In this document: positions 7,902 to 16,180 of the stretch, piece after piece
Position numbering within the stretch: position 1 is the stretch's first letter
Layout: every line of letters starts with the position of its first letter
Assembly (NCBI GenBank): GCA_017534885.1
Contig: JAFXVR010000053.1
Span: 1 to 33,622, forward strand
Direction of reading: 5' to 3'
DNA from: Clostridia bacterium
Lineage (GTDB): Bacteria; Bacillota; Clostridia; Christensenellales; Aristaeellaceae
DNA: 33,622 nt
The notes under the pieces: model-generated
The model's input: the letters and a program-made list of their open reading frames with translations, nothing else
Databases searched by the model: none
Told to the model about the DNA's origin: nothing
Position numbers and translations under genes: made by a program

Positions 7902-7910
7902 TGGTATGAT
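7902..7910 (+). promoter_or_regulatory. Extended -10 promoter of the acyltransferase gene
   Basis: TGGTATGAT with the -10 TATGAT at 7905-7910. The -35 region at 17 bp spacing (TTCCCT) is poor. Two TTGACC hexamers upstream are too far away. The start codon lies 33 bp downstream. Confidence 0.45.
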
Positions 7911-7942
7911 TCCATTGTAAACAGATGAAAGGAGCGGGCAAA

Positions 7943-8608
7943 ATGGCGCTGAAACCCTTCTACCGCGCGCTGCGGGGCATCCTGCGCGTCTTCACCCCCC
8001 GGATGCGCACCATCTGGGAGACGCCCTGCGACGGCGAGGCCTGCGTGCTCTGCCCCAACCATGAGCGCGCCTGGGGGCCCATCGACATGTGCGTGCACTA
8101 TGACCACCGGGACGTGATCCACCCCTGGTACAACGCGGGGGTCATCGACCGGAAGGGCCTGCCCGCCTATGTGCGCAACGATTCCTGGTGGAACCCCAGG
8201 AGCCTCCTGGCGCCTCTGTACAACGCCACCATCCCCTACCTGGCCTCCTGGATCCTGCCGCCGGTCATCCGCTCCACGCCGGGCATTCCCGTGTACTACG
8301 ACACCCACGTGCTCCAGACCTTCCGCGACAGCGTGGAGGTGCTGCGCCAGGGCGAGCAGGTGGTCATCTTCGCCCAGTTCCCCAACGGATACCAGAGTCA
8401 CGCCGAGGAGCTGAGCCGCGGCTTTGTGATGATCGCGCCCTTCGCCTGGCGCCGCCTGGGCCTGCGGCTGAAGTTCTACCCCGTGCACGTCAGCCAGAAA
8501 GAGCGCACCATCCGCGTGATGTCCCCCGTCGTCTTCAACCCCGACGCCCCCTGGGAGGAGGAGCAGGAGCGCCTGCTCAGGGAGCTGGGGGAGAAGGTGA
8601 GGGACTGA
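7943..8608 (+). CDS. PlsC/LPLAT-like acyltransferase
   Basis: 221 aa. CPNHERAWGPIDM contains the H...D pair (H40, D48) resembling the acyltransferase motif I, although the spacing is longer than the classic HX4D. GIPVYYDT and FAQFPNG resemble motifs II and III of lysophospholipid acyltransferases. No signal peptide or clear transmembrane helix is seen, so membrane association would be peripheral. Expected role: acyl transfer to a lysophospholipid or related acceptor; the substrate is not deducible. The start at 7943 has AAAGGAG at 8 nt. An in-frame ATG at 7925 overlaps that Shine-Dalgarno sequence and is less likely. Confidence 0.7.
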   Translation: MALKPFYRALRGILRVFTPRMRTIWETPCDGEACVLCPNHERAWGPIDMCVHYDHRDVIHPWYNAGVIDRKGLPAYVRNDSWWNPRSLLAPLYNATIPYLASWILPPVIRSTPGIPVYYDTHVLQTFRDSVEVLRQGEQVVIFAQFPNGYQSHAEELSRGFVMIAPFAWRRLGLRLKFYPVHVSQKERTIRVMSPVVFNPDAPWEEEQERLLRELGEKVRD

Positions 8609-8665
8609 GGAGTGAGGAGTTTCAGGTTGAAGGTTTGAGGTTGAAGGTTGTGATGGCGAAGCCAT
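8609..8665. repeat. Degenerate GAGGAGT / GGTTGAAGG intergenic repeat, copy 1
   Basis: Immediately after the acyltransferase stop: GAGGAGTGAGGAGTTT followed by three GGTTGAAGGT-like units, then an ATGGC-GAA-GCCAT mini-hairpin (8653-8665). The same layout follows stop codons at 20667 and 33083. The rest of 8666-8764 holds nothing recognisable except the ribosome binding site of the next gene. Confidence 0.6.
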
Positions 8666-8764
8666 TTCATGGAGTGAAGCGGAGAACGGGCGACAGCCAG
8701 CAGGGACAATGCATCATGTTTCATGCAAACGCAGAGTGAGGCTGCAGAGCGGAGGGCAAGGGTT

Positions 8765-9349
8765 ATGGATCGCGTAGTGCTTTTGGGGGACAGCATTCGG
8801 CTGGGGTATGAGGCGGATGTGAAAGCGCTGCTGAGGGGCAGGGCGGAGGTCTGGTCGCCGGGGGACAACTGCCGCTTTGCGGGGTATCTGTATGTGAACG
8901 TCCCCGCCTGGGCCCGGGAATGCGGCAGGCCGGAGGAGGTCGCCCTCGTGCACTGGAACAGCGGGCACTGGGATTCCGCGCATTTTGACGACTCCCCCGA
9001 GCCCTTCACCGCGGTGGAGGAGTACGCAGCGTGGCTTCTGCGCGCACACAGGGCGATCGCCAAGCACTTTCCCCGCGCGCGGATCGTTTTTGCCACCACA
9101 ACGCTGGTGGACATGACCCGCTATCCCGCCATGCCAAACAAGCGCAGCAATGCGGAAATCGGCGCCTACAACCAGGCGGCCATCCGCCTCATGGACAGCC
9201 TGGGCGTGCCCATCAACGATTTGGCCGCTCTGTCCTCCTCCTTCCCCTCTTCCTGCTACGCCGACGCCGTGCACCTGAATGAGCAGGGCAATCTGGCCCT
9301 CGCCAGGCAGGTGGCGGAGGTGATCGGCGGGTTTCTGAAGGGTATCTGA
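8765..9349 (+). CDS. SGNH/GDSL-family hydrolase
   Basis: 194 aa. VVLLGDSIRLGY has the block I GDS with S10 as nucleophile, and CYADAVHLNEQG has the block V DxxH (D167, H170) completing the triad. HWNSGHWD is a probable block III equivalent. There is no signal peptide, so it is predicted intracellular. Family members deacylate esters, lipids or carbohydrates; the substrate cannot be read here. The start at 8765 has GGAGG at 9 nt. An in-frame ATG at 8723 would add 14 residues without a ribosome binding site. A palindromic element begins 12 bp after the stop. Confidence 0.8.
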   Translation: MDRVVLLGDSIRLGYEADVKALLRGRAEVWSPGDNCRFAGYLYVNVPAWARECGRPEEVALVHWNSGHWDSAHFDDSPEPFTAVEEYAAWLLRAHRAIAKHFPRARIVFATTTLVDMTRYPAMPNKRSNAEIGAYNQAAIRLMDSLGVPINDLAALSSSFPSSCYADAVHLNEQGNLALARQVAEVIGGFLKGI

Positions 9350-9361
9350 AGGCCAAAAACT

Positions 9362-9481
9362 GATTCGGATGTCAAAAGGCCGCTTTCATGAACTGAGCCA
9401 CGACTGGTTGTGGAAGACAGCGGAAATCACCACAACCAGTCGTGGCTCCAGGGTTGAAAGCGCCCTTTTGTCACCCTTACC
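9362..9481 (+). repeat. Palindromic MITE-like element, copy B
   Basis: A full 120-bp copy flanked by 7-bp direct repeats AAAAACT (9355-9361, 9482-9488). It is inserted just after the SGNH gene stop and about 30 bp upstream of the promoter at 9512. Subtype with CATGAACTGAGCC. Confidence 0.9.
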
Positions 9482-9511
9482 AAAAACTGAAAAATCCAGC
9501 TGCGGCCAGCC

Positions 9512-9540
9512 TTGACAGCCTTCCCCGCAGCCTTTATAAT
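9512..9540 (+). promoter_or_regulatory. Perfect consensus sigma-A promoter of the LRR-MIF-caspase operon
   Basis: TTGACA (9512-9517), exactly 17 bp, TATAAT (9535-9540). Both hexamers match the consensus completely, so strong constitutive expression is expected. The start codon is at 9590, giving a leader of about 43 nt. Confidence 0.88.
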
Positions 9541-9589
9541 GATATTGTCATATATCCCTATGCGATCGTTTGAAAAAGAGGCGAATTTC

Positions 9590-12500
9590 ATGAAAAAGCT
9601 GTTGGCTCTTTTGCTGGCTCTGTGCATGCTCACGGGCAGCCTGTCCGCCCTGGCGGAGGAAAACCTGCTGGACTGGGTGCTGGACGGCATCGAGGATTTT
9701 GACATCGAGACCGAGGAGCTCCTGGACGCGCCTCCCGCGGAGGAGCTGGGCCTCGAGGATCTGCTGAGGGAGGAGGCCGCTTCCTCCCTGCTGCTGGACG
9801 TCAGCGTCCTGCGGGATTACGGGCTGGCGGCTGAGGAAGTGCTCTCCGGGCCGGACGGCGTGGGGCTGACCACCGCGGGTCTGCTGATGGCCTTCAACGC
9901 CACGGGCGGCGCGGAGGAGGGCGAGGTGGAGCGGCTGCGGCTGGGTCAGCGGGACAGCGGCGAGGCCGTGCTGCTGCGCCTGGACAGCCTGGATCGGCTG
10001 ATCCTCATCCGCTGGGTGCCCGGCGAGGCCACGGCGGAAGCCCTGCTGCTGGCCCAGCCCGCCTCTCAGCTGCTGACCTGGTACGAGCCCCTGCTGGCCG
10101 CCCTGACGCCCGTCAGCCCCGAGGGCCTGTACGAGTACGAGGTGGAGCTGCTCCTGCTGGAGGATCCCAAGGCGGGACTGAAGGTGGGCAAGGCCACCTG
10201 GGAGCTTTCGGAGGACCGGCGGCACGTCTTTGTGGACCGGCCCAGCATCTCCGGCGGCAGCGGCAAGTATACCATCGCCTACAACATTTATGACGCCGAC
10301 TCCCAGCCGGTCAATTACTTCTACTCGGCGGAGGCCCGGGTGGCCGCCACCCCCGGCTACGCGGGGCTGTTCAACGTGTTCATCGTGGTGACAGACGTCA
10401 ACACGGGCGAAAACAACACCCAGAACATCGGCTGGCAGCAGATGGCCGACGAGACCACCGGCCAGCCCCTGGCGGTGGGCACCCTCACCTATGAGATTTC
10501 TCCGGACCGGCACTCCATCTTCATCGACCGGCCCGTCGTCACCGGCGGCAGCGGCATCCGCACCATCGCCTACAACATTTACGACAGCAATTCCAACCCG
10601 GTCAACTACTTCTATTCCAACGAGCGCCGGGTGGCGGCCACCCCGGGCTATGACGGGCGCTTCAACGTGTTTGTGGTGGTCAGCGACCAGCAGACCGGAG
10701 AGCAGAACGTGCAGAACATCGGCTGGCAGAGCCTGGGCGACGAGCCCGAGGAAGAGTGGCCGGTGGCCTATGACGGCGTGTTCTACAACCTGGTGGACGA
10801 CGAGGTGGTGGCCTACGGCGGCGACAAGAGCATGGCTGAGCTCGTCTTCCGGGACAGCGTGTTCGGGCGGCCGGTGGTGCGCATCGCCGAGAGCGCCTTC
10901 GAGAACTTCACCGCCCTCAAGCGGGTGACCCTGCCCGGCTCCTGCGTGGAGATCGGCGCGAAGGCCTTCAAGGGCTGCAAGGCGCTGACTGGCTACGGCA
11001 CCAGCGGCATCCTCTACCTGCCCGAGAGCCTCAAGACCGTGGGCGTCAGCGCCTTTGAGAACTGCGCCAAGGTCACCAAGGTCATGGGCCGGGACGGCCT
11101 TTCAACCCTCTCCTCCCGCTGCTTTGCCAAGAGCGGCCTGAAGGAGATCACCCTGCCGGACAGCGTCAGCCACATCGCCTCCGACGCCTTCGCCGGCTGC
11201 TCAGGCCTGGTGGTCAAGGGCAACAAGGACTCCTATGCCGACCTGTGGTGTGATCAGAACGGCGTCACCTTCAGCGCCCAGAACACCGGCCGCATCCAGG
11301 CCCGGTCGTCCAACGTGTTCCAGGATATGCGCTCCTTCGCCTTCGACCACTTCAGCTACGGCAATGACGTGATCACCGAGCTGGACGACTGCGTGCGCTT
11401 CGTCTTCAACTGCGACCAGAGCGACTATGACAAGCTGGAGGCCCTGGTCAACGAGCTGTGCAACGGCAAGTACAACTATGAGCTGATCGGCAAAGGCCAG
11501 AGCACCTGGAACTGGGGCCACTGCTGGACGCTGGGCTACACCGGCACCGCGGTGACCACCACGACCCTGTCCAACCAGTATGACTCCAACATGATCGGCA
11601 ATGTCAACATCTGGATCTGGAACCCGAACTACGCCGGCACCGGCTGCAACTGCTTCATCACCATCTCCCTGGGCCTGACCTACGGCGACCTGGGATTGCG
11701 CCTGCAGGAGGACAACTCGGTGACCCAGCAGGGCGAAATCTGGAAGCAGGCGCCCGCCATTGACGCGGTGACCCAGGTGGGCCGGGGCCAGGTGCGCGTC
11801 CGCTGGACGCCCAAGGCCGAAGCCGCCTGCTACTCCGTGTACGAGATGGTCAGCGGCAGCGCTGTGCTGAAGGCCACCGTCACCGGCCACGAGGCGATCC
11901 TCTACAACGTCAGCGAGGGCGAGCACAGCTATGTGGTGCGCCCCCGCTCCAAGGACACCTCCGACGCGGTCTTCGGCGACTATTCCAACGCGGTGGCCGT
12001 CACCGTGGGCGAAACCTATGTGCCGCCCCAGAGCGACTCCTCCATGATCGTGCAGGACTTCAAGTCCTTCGCCACCAGCGTGCTGAACTTCGGCGTGGGC
12101 GACACCCCCTCCCGCGGGCCCAAGATGAGCACCTTCTCCTGGGAGTGCACCTCCAGGCAGATCTCTCTGATGGAGACCTACGTGAAGATGCTGACCTCGG
12201 GCAGCTATAACTTCAAGCTGAACCACTATCAGCTGGAGACCAACCGCGTGGCGGGCGAGTGGCTGCTGGATTACACCGGCACCGGCCAGCCCGGCGAGCG
12301 GCTGAGCGGCGTGCACAACGGCAATTACTCCGGCGACGTGCTCCTGTGGTACTACCAGCCCTCCCCCTACGGCAGCGGTACCATCAAGTGCCACCTGTGG
12401 ATCGCCGGCGGCGTGACCGACGACACCCACGAGGATTTCGGCCTGCAGTTCGGCGACCTGGGCCTCAGGTGCGACGGCACCAACGTCAACGTGCCCGATC

Positions 12501-13768
12501 CCGATCCCACGGTGGGCACGCCCTCGGTGGAGGTGCAGGATCCCCGCTTCTTCATGCCCGACCTGTCATGGGGCGATGAGAAGGTGTATGACAACGGCAA
12601 CACCATGCTCTCCTTCAAGGGCAAGAAGACCCAGCTGAATCAGCTGAGCGGCTATGTGGAGCGCCTGACCGACGGCAATCACAACCTGCGCCTCAACCAG
12701 TACTATGAGCAGACCGGCGGCAGCTTCGGCTCCTGGTCGCTGACCTATTACGGCACCGGCGACGTGGGCGATCCCATGGAGCAGATGTTCGTGAACGGCT
12801 ATTACGGCCACGTCACCATGTACTTCGCCGTCAGCGGCTCCAGTATTGAGGGTCAGCTCCACCTGACGAAGGGGCTGAAGTTCATCGACCAGGGCATGCG
12901 GCTGAACGGCAACGACGTGATCATCACCCGCATCGGCGAGAGCTCCAACGCCAGCCTGACCTACCTCTCCGGCGGGCGCTACGGCACCAGCGACGGCCGC
13001 TTTGCCGTCAAGCCCGGCCAGGCCCAGGTCTACCGGGACGGCGCCAAGTACACCACCAGCGGCGTGCAGTTTGTGCGCAAGGCCAAGACCGGCAAGGAAG
13101 AATTCCTCATCAACAACTATTACATGAGCGAGTGCCTGGCGGTCATGCTGCCCTGGGGCCAGATGAAGACCGACGACGAGTACAACAGCAAGGATCTGGG
13201 CCTGGCCCAGAGCGCCCACTACTCCATCAACTCCCAGAACAGCTTCTTCGGCTACTCCTGGTCCAGGGCCATCGGCGCGGGCCACGGCAAGGACTACCTG
13301 ATGCTCCACTACCCGCCCAAGAACGACTTCCAGGACGCCTTGGTGCGGGTGATGCTCTGGGATGAGGCCGCCGACGTCTGCGTGCTGTACGCGGCCGCCG
13401 CCTTCTTCACCGCGCCCTATCTGGTAGAGTGCCTGATGGCCGTGAAGATCTCCTCCGCCACGGACGGCGACGACCACACCGAGAAGGTGACCATCACCCG
13501 GGGCTCCACGGTCATCCTCTCCTACGACGCCCACGCCTTAGAGGCCCTGGCCGAGACCTATTCCTGGGAGATCGTCGAGGGGGAGGGCGTGGTGAGCTTC
13601 CCGGGCAGCACCAATCTGTCCACCTGCTCTGTCAGGGGCGTGAAGGCCGGCACGGCCATTGTCAGGGTCAGCTACAACTTCAGCTTCTACGCGCCGAACG
13701 TCCTCACCGGCTACCGCGAGTACGGCTTTGCCACCTGGACCAAGGAGTACCAGATCACCGTGAAATAG
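9590..13768 (+). CDS. Giant secreted multidomain LRR (BspA-type) protein
   Basis: 1392 aa, by far the largest secreted protein here. A signal peptide (MKKLLALLLALCMLTGSLSALA) is followed by an acidic N-terminal domain starting LLDWVLDGIEDF that is shared with the protease at 14170. Two YNIYD modules lie near 197-284 and 294-381 (AYNIYD, PVNYFYS, QNIGW). LRR_5/BspA repeats span about 392-556 (IAESAFENFTALKRVTLP, IGAKAFKGC). Next comes a second, roughly 130-aa repeated module ending GDLGLRL (near 570-710), a fibronectin type III-like domain (near 720-805) and two more copies of the second module (about 815-1105). A region with LINNYYMSE and a C-terminal Ig-like domain complete it. No LPXTG, SLH or other anchor is seen. 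Start chosen for AGAGG at 8 nt and the signal peptide; the frame is open to 9512. An adhesive or host-binding role is inferred. Confidence 0.85.
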   Translation: MKKLLALLLALCMLTGSLSALAEENLLDWVLDGIEDFDIETEELLDAPPAEELGLEDLLREEAASSLLLDVSVLRDYGLAAEEVLSGPDGVGLTTAGLLMAFNATGGAEEGEVERLRLGQRDSGEAVLLRLDSLDRLILIRWVPGEATAEALLLAQPASQLLTWYEPLLAALTPVSPEGLYEYEVELLLLEDPKAGLKVGKATWELSEDRRHVFVDRPSISGGSGKYTIAYNIYDADSQPVNYFYSAEARVAATPGYAGLFNVFIVVTDVNTGENNTQNIGWQQMADETTGQPLAVGTLTYEISPDRHSIFIDRPVVTGGSGIRTIAYNIYDSNSNPVNYFYSNERRVAATPGYDGRFNVFVVVSDQQTGEQNVQNIGWQSLGDEPEEEWPVAYDGVFYNLVDDEVVAYGGDKSMAELVFRDSVFGRPVVRIAESAFENFTALKRVTLPGSCVEIGAKAFKGCKALTGYGTSGILYLPESLKTVGVSAFENCAKVTKVMGRDGLSTLSSRCFAKSGLKEITLPDSVSHIASDAFAGCSGLVVKGNKDSYADLWCDQNGVTFSAQNTGRIQARSSNVFQDMRSFAFDHFSYGNDVITELDDCVRFVFNCDQSDYDKLEALVNELCNGKYNYELIGKGQSTWNWGHCWTLGYTGTAVTTTTLSNQYDSNMIGNVNIWIWNPNYAGTGCNCFITISLGLTYGDLGLRLQEDNSVTQQGEIWKQAPAIDAVTQVGRGQVRVRWTPKAEAACYSVYEMVSGSAVLKATVTGHEAILYNVSEGEHSYVVRPRSKDTSDAVFGDYSNAVAVTVGETYVPPQSDSSMIVQDFKSFATSVLNFGVGDTPSRGPKMSTFSWECTSRQISLMETYVKMLTSGSYNFKLNHYQLETNRVAGEWLLDYTGTGQPGERLSGVHNGNYSGDVLLWYYQPSPYGSGTIKCHLWIAGGVTDDTHEDFGLQFGDLGLRCDGTNVNVPDPDPTVGTPSVEVQDPRFFMPDLSWGDEKVYDNGNTMLSFKGKKTQLNQLSGYVERLTDGNHNLRLNQYYEQTGGSFGSWSLTYYGTGDVGDPMEQMFVNGYYGHVTMYFAVSGSSIEGQLHLTKGLKFIDQGMRLNGNDVIITRIGESSNASLTYLSGGRYGTSDGRFAVKPGQAQVYRDGAKYTTSGVQFVRKAKTGKEEFLINNYYMSECLAVMLPWGQMKTDDEYNSKDLGLAQSAHYSINSQNSFFGYSWSRAIGAGHGKDYLMLHYPPKNDFQDALVRVMLWDEAADVCVLYAAAAFFTAPYLVECLMAVKISSATDGDDHTEKVTITRGSTVILSYDAHALEALAETYSWEIVEGEGVVSFPGSTNLSTCSVRGVKAGTAIVRVSYNFSFYAPNVLTGYREYGFATWTKEYQITVK

Positions 13769-13793
13769 CATTCAACAGGGAGGAGGAATCCTA

Positions 13794-14135
13794 ATGCCCT
13801 TCATCGACTCGAAAATCACCGTGCCCGTCACTCCCGCCCAGAAGGAGGAGATCAAGGCTGAGCTGGGCAAGCTCGTCGCCACCCTCCACAAGAGCGAGAC
13901 CTACCTGATGGTGGGCATCGAGGACAGCTATGACCTCTGGCTGGGCGGCAAGAAGCTGGACAGGGGCGCTTACGTGTCCGTGAGCCTCTACGGCAGCGCT
14001 CCCCGGGAGAGCTACGACAAGCTCACCGGCCAGATCTGCCGCCTCCTGGAGGACAAGCTGGGCATCCCCGGCAGCGCGGTCTACGTCACCTACCACCCGG
14101 TCAGCGACTGGGGCTGGAACGGGGGGAATTTCTGA
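13794..14135 (+). CDS. MIF-family tautomerase (macrophage migration inhibitory factor homologue)
   Basis: 113 aa, the normal length for MIF. MPFIDSKITVPV matches the family N-terminus; after Met removal Pro becomes residue 1, the catalytic base of phenylpyruvate tautomerase. Lys33 (Lys32 after processing) aligns with MIF Lys32, and VYVTYH keeps the Tyr equivalent of Tyr95 but has Thr where MIF has Asn97. The C-terminus GWNGGNF corresponds to the GWNNSTF ending of MIF. The CALC redox motif of animal MIF is absent; only one Cys is present. There is no signal peptide, as in animal MIF, which is exported unconventionally. It sits 25 bp after the giant LRR gene and 34 bp before the caspase-like gene, with GGAGGAGG upstream, so it is the middle gene of an operon. 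Confidence 0.85.
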   Translation: MPFIDSKITVPVTPAQKEEIKAELGKLVATLHKSETYLMVGIEDSYDLWLGGKKLDRGAYVSVSLYGSAPRESYDKLTGQICRLLEDKLGIPGSAVYVTYHPVSDWGWNGGNF

Positions 14136-14169
14136 GGCAGTTTTCCCGACAGAAGGGAGTGATCCTGTG

Positions 14170-16098
14170 ATGCTGAAACGAACCGCCATTCTCCTGACCG
14201 CCTTCCTCCTCCTGACCGCCTCCGCCCTGGCGGACGATCTCCTGGACACCGTCCTGACCGACATCGAGGTCTTTGATCCGCTGACGGACGAGGAGCTGCC
14301 CCTGCCGGAGGACGAGGAAGAGCTGTTCAAGACCGCCCTGAACCTCTACGGGCTGAAGGACTACGGGCTGACCACAGCCACCGTCGGCAAGGATGAGCGC
14401 ACCACGCGCCTGCCCACCGCCGCCCTGGTGCTGGGGCTCTGCGACCTGCTGAAGGTCACGCCTGAGAGCCAGAACCTGGACCTCTACGGGAAGTATGCGG
14501 AGCTTTCCGATGGCAAGTACTGGCTGGTGCAGGCCGTCAATTACACCAGCGGCAAGGTTTACCAGCTGAAATGGACGCCCGGGGAGGCCCAGGGCGAGGG
14601 CGGCCAGTACCGGTACACCGTCCAGGAGTTCTTCGACCAGTTTCATTCCACCATCTACACCCGGATGAACAATGACGCGCTGGCGGCCTATTACGCCGGC
14701 CTGCGCCACGGCCGCACGGGCGCGCTGAGCGTCGGGAAGGCTTCCTTCCGCCTCTCGAGCGACCGGCAGTCCATCTACATCGACCGGCCAGCCGTCAGCG
14801 GGGGCACGGGCCAGGTGACCTATGCCTACAACATATACGACGACCATTCCAACCCGGTCAACTACTTCTACTCTAACGAGAAGATCGTGGCGGCGACCCC
14901 GGGCTACGGCGGGCTCTTCAATGTGTTCATCACGGTGAGAGACATCCTGACCGCCGAAACGGCCACCCAGAACATCGGCTGGCAGTCCGTCGCCTGGCCC
15001 TACGCCTCCACCCTGACCGTGGGCAAGGTGAGCTTCGAGCGCAGCGCCAACCGGAAGAGCGTGTACATGACCCGGCCCTCCATCAAGTGCAAGAGCGGCA
15101 GCGTCACCATCGCGTACAATATCTACGACGCCAACTCCAGGCCGGTCAATTACTTCTACTCCACGGAGAAGCGCGTGGCGGCCACCCCGGGCTACGACGG
15201 GCGCTTCAATGTGTTCATCGTGGTGACGGACACGGTCACCAAGGAGACCAATACCCAGAACATCGGCTGGATTGACCTGGGCAAGGTGTACCGGGCGCTG
15301 CTCATCTGCAACTATGATTTCCCCGGCACAACCAATGATCTGGGAGGAAACCCAAACAGCACAGCGCAGATGGAGGACGCGCTGAAGACCATCAACGGCG
15401 GTTTGTACCTGCCGCATCTCACAAAGAAGCTCAATGTCCATCCGGACAAGGCGGAATCCACCATCAGCAGCGCCTTCAAGGGCGCGGTGTCCGGTGATGT
15501 ATCCCTCTTCTACATCAGCAGCCACGGCTCTTCGGATGGCTGCGCTTCCTTCAGTGATGGCAAAACCAGCCGCAAAGTCAGCTGGGCCGATCTGGCCAAA
15601 TGGCTGAATGAGGCCAATCCGAACAACAAGGTCATCGTCATCATCGATACCTGCTACGCCAACATTCCCATCGCCCATCCGGACAGCGGCGCGGAGAAAA
15701 CGGATCCGAACGCGCTGTACCGCTCGGTGACGGCCGCCTTCGCGGCGGTGGACCGGGGTATCACGGTTCCGACCGTGACGACGGACGAATATGGCCATGA
15801 AAAGCGCGGGGAGCTGCGCACCAGCAAGTTTGAAGTGCTCGCCGCCGGCCTGAGTACGGAAACAACATGGACGAGCGACAGCAAGGGCGCGTATTTCACG
15901 CGGGCGCTGGTCACCGGCCTGACCGGCAGCGGCAGGTACCTGCCCGCCGACACGGATCACAACAGCTATGTCACCACGAGCGAGCTGAGCAAGCATATTG
16001 TGAAGACATTTGACGCCTGGGCCGAAGAGCATCCCAATCTGGTGAGTCAGCATCCCTTCACCTGGGGGAACGCGGACTATCAGCTGTTCTGGAGATAA
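14170..16098 (+). CDS. Secreted caspase-like (clan CD) cysteine protease with YNIYD modules
   Basis: 642 aa. A signal peptide ending SALA-D is followed by an acidic domain (LLDTVLTDIEVFD, DYGLTT) homologous to that of the LRR protein at 9590. YNIYD modules lie at about 186-273 and 282-369, then a caspase-like domain from RALLICNYDFPG to the end. ISSHGS supplies the catalytic His (H452) and VIIDTCYA the catalytic Cys (C495). The later KGAYFTRALVTGL block resembles the p10-like region of C14 peptidases. DTDHNSYVTTSE (about 594-605) fits a 12-residue EF-hand loop, suggesting Ca2+ dependence. An immediately upstream in-frame GTG at 14167 is an alternative start. The C13/C14 assignment is by motif only. 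It is the last gene before the terminator at 16122. Confidence 0.8.
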   Translation: MLKRTAILLTAFLLLTASALADDLLDTVLTDIEVFDPLTDEELPLPEDEEELFKTALNLYGLKDYGLTTATVGKDERTTRLPTAALVLGLCDLLKVTPESQNLDLYGKYAELSDGKYWLVQAVNYTSGKVYQLKWTPGEAQGEGGQYRYTVQEFFDQFHSTIYTRMNNDALAAYYAGLRHGRTGALSVGKASFRLSSDRQSIYIDRPAVSGGTGQVTYAYNIYDDHSNPVNYFYSNEKIVAATPGYGGLFNVFITVRDILTAETATQNIGWQSVAWPYASTLTVGKVSFERSANRKSVYMTRPSIKCKSGSVTIAYNIYDANSRPVNYFYSTEKRVAATPGYDGRFNVFIVVTDTVTKETNTQNIGWIDLGKVYRALLICNYDFPGTTNDLGGNPNSTAQMEDALKTINGGLYLPHLTKKLNVHPDKAESTISSAFKGAVSGDVSLFYISSHGSSDGCASFSDGKTSRKVSWADLAKWLNEANPNNKVIVIIDTCYANIPIAHPDSGAEKTDPNALYRSVTAAFAAVDRGITVPTVTTDEYGHEKRGELRTSKFEVLAAGLSTETTWTSDSKGAYFTRALVTGLTGSGRYLPADTDHNSYVTTSELSKHIVKTFDAWAEEHPNLVSQHPFTWGNADYQLFWR

Positions 16099-16121
16099 GC
16101 CCCTCTCCCGGGCACAGCAAA

Positions 16122-16176
16122 AGCGCCTGTCCCTTACCGCCGCCGTTTGACGGAAAGGGACAGGCGCTCTTGTTTT
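16122..16176 (+). terminator. Bidirectional terminator between caspase-like gene and asnA
   Basis: A perfect 14-bp stem AGCGCCTGTCCCTT (16122-16135) / AAGGGACAGGCGCT (16155-16168), followed by CTTGTTTT. On the minus strand the stem is followed by TTGCTG. It separates two convergent genes. Confidence 0.9.
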
Positions 16177-16180
16177 GCCT

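Noticed and set aside
11201..13534. Long antisense frames under the giant LRR gene
   Set aside because: Compositionally biased (V, G, H, A, L) without motifs; they overlap a gene with clear domain structure.
14101..16053. 650-residue open frame antisense to the caspase-like gene
   Set aside because: It has no domain signature and is full of low-complexity G, A, V, R and H, as expected for the complement of a high-GC gene. The sense strand has a signal peptide, catalytic motifs and a ribosome binding site.
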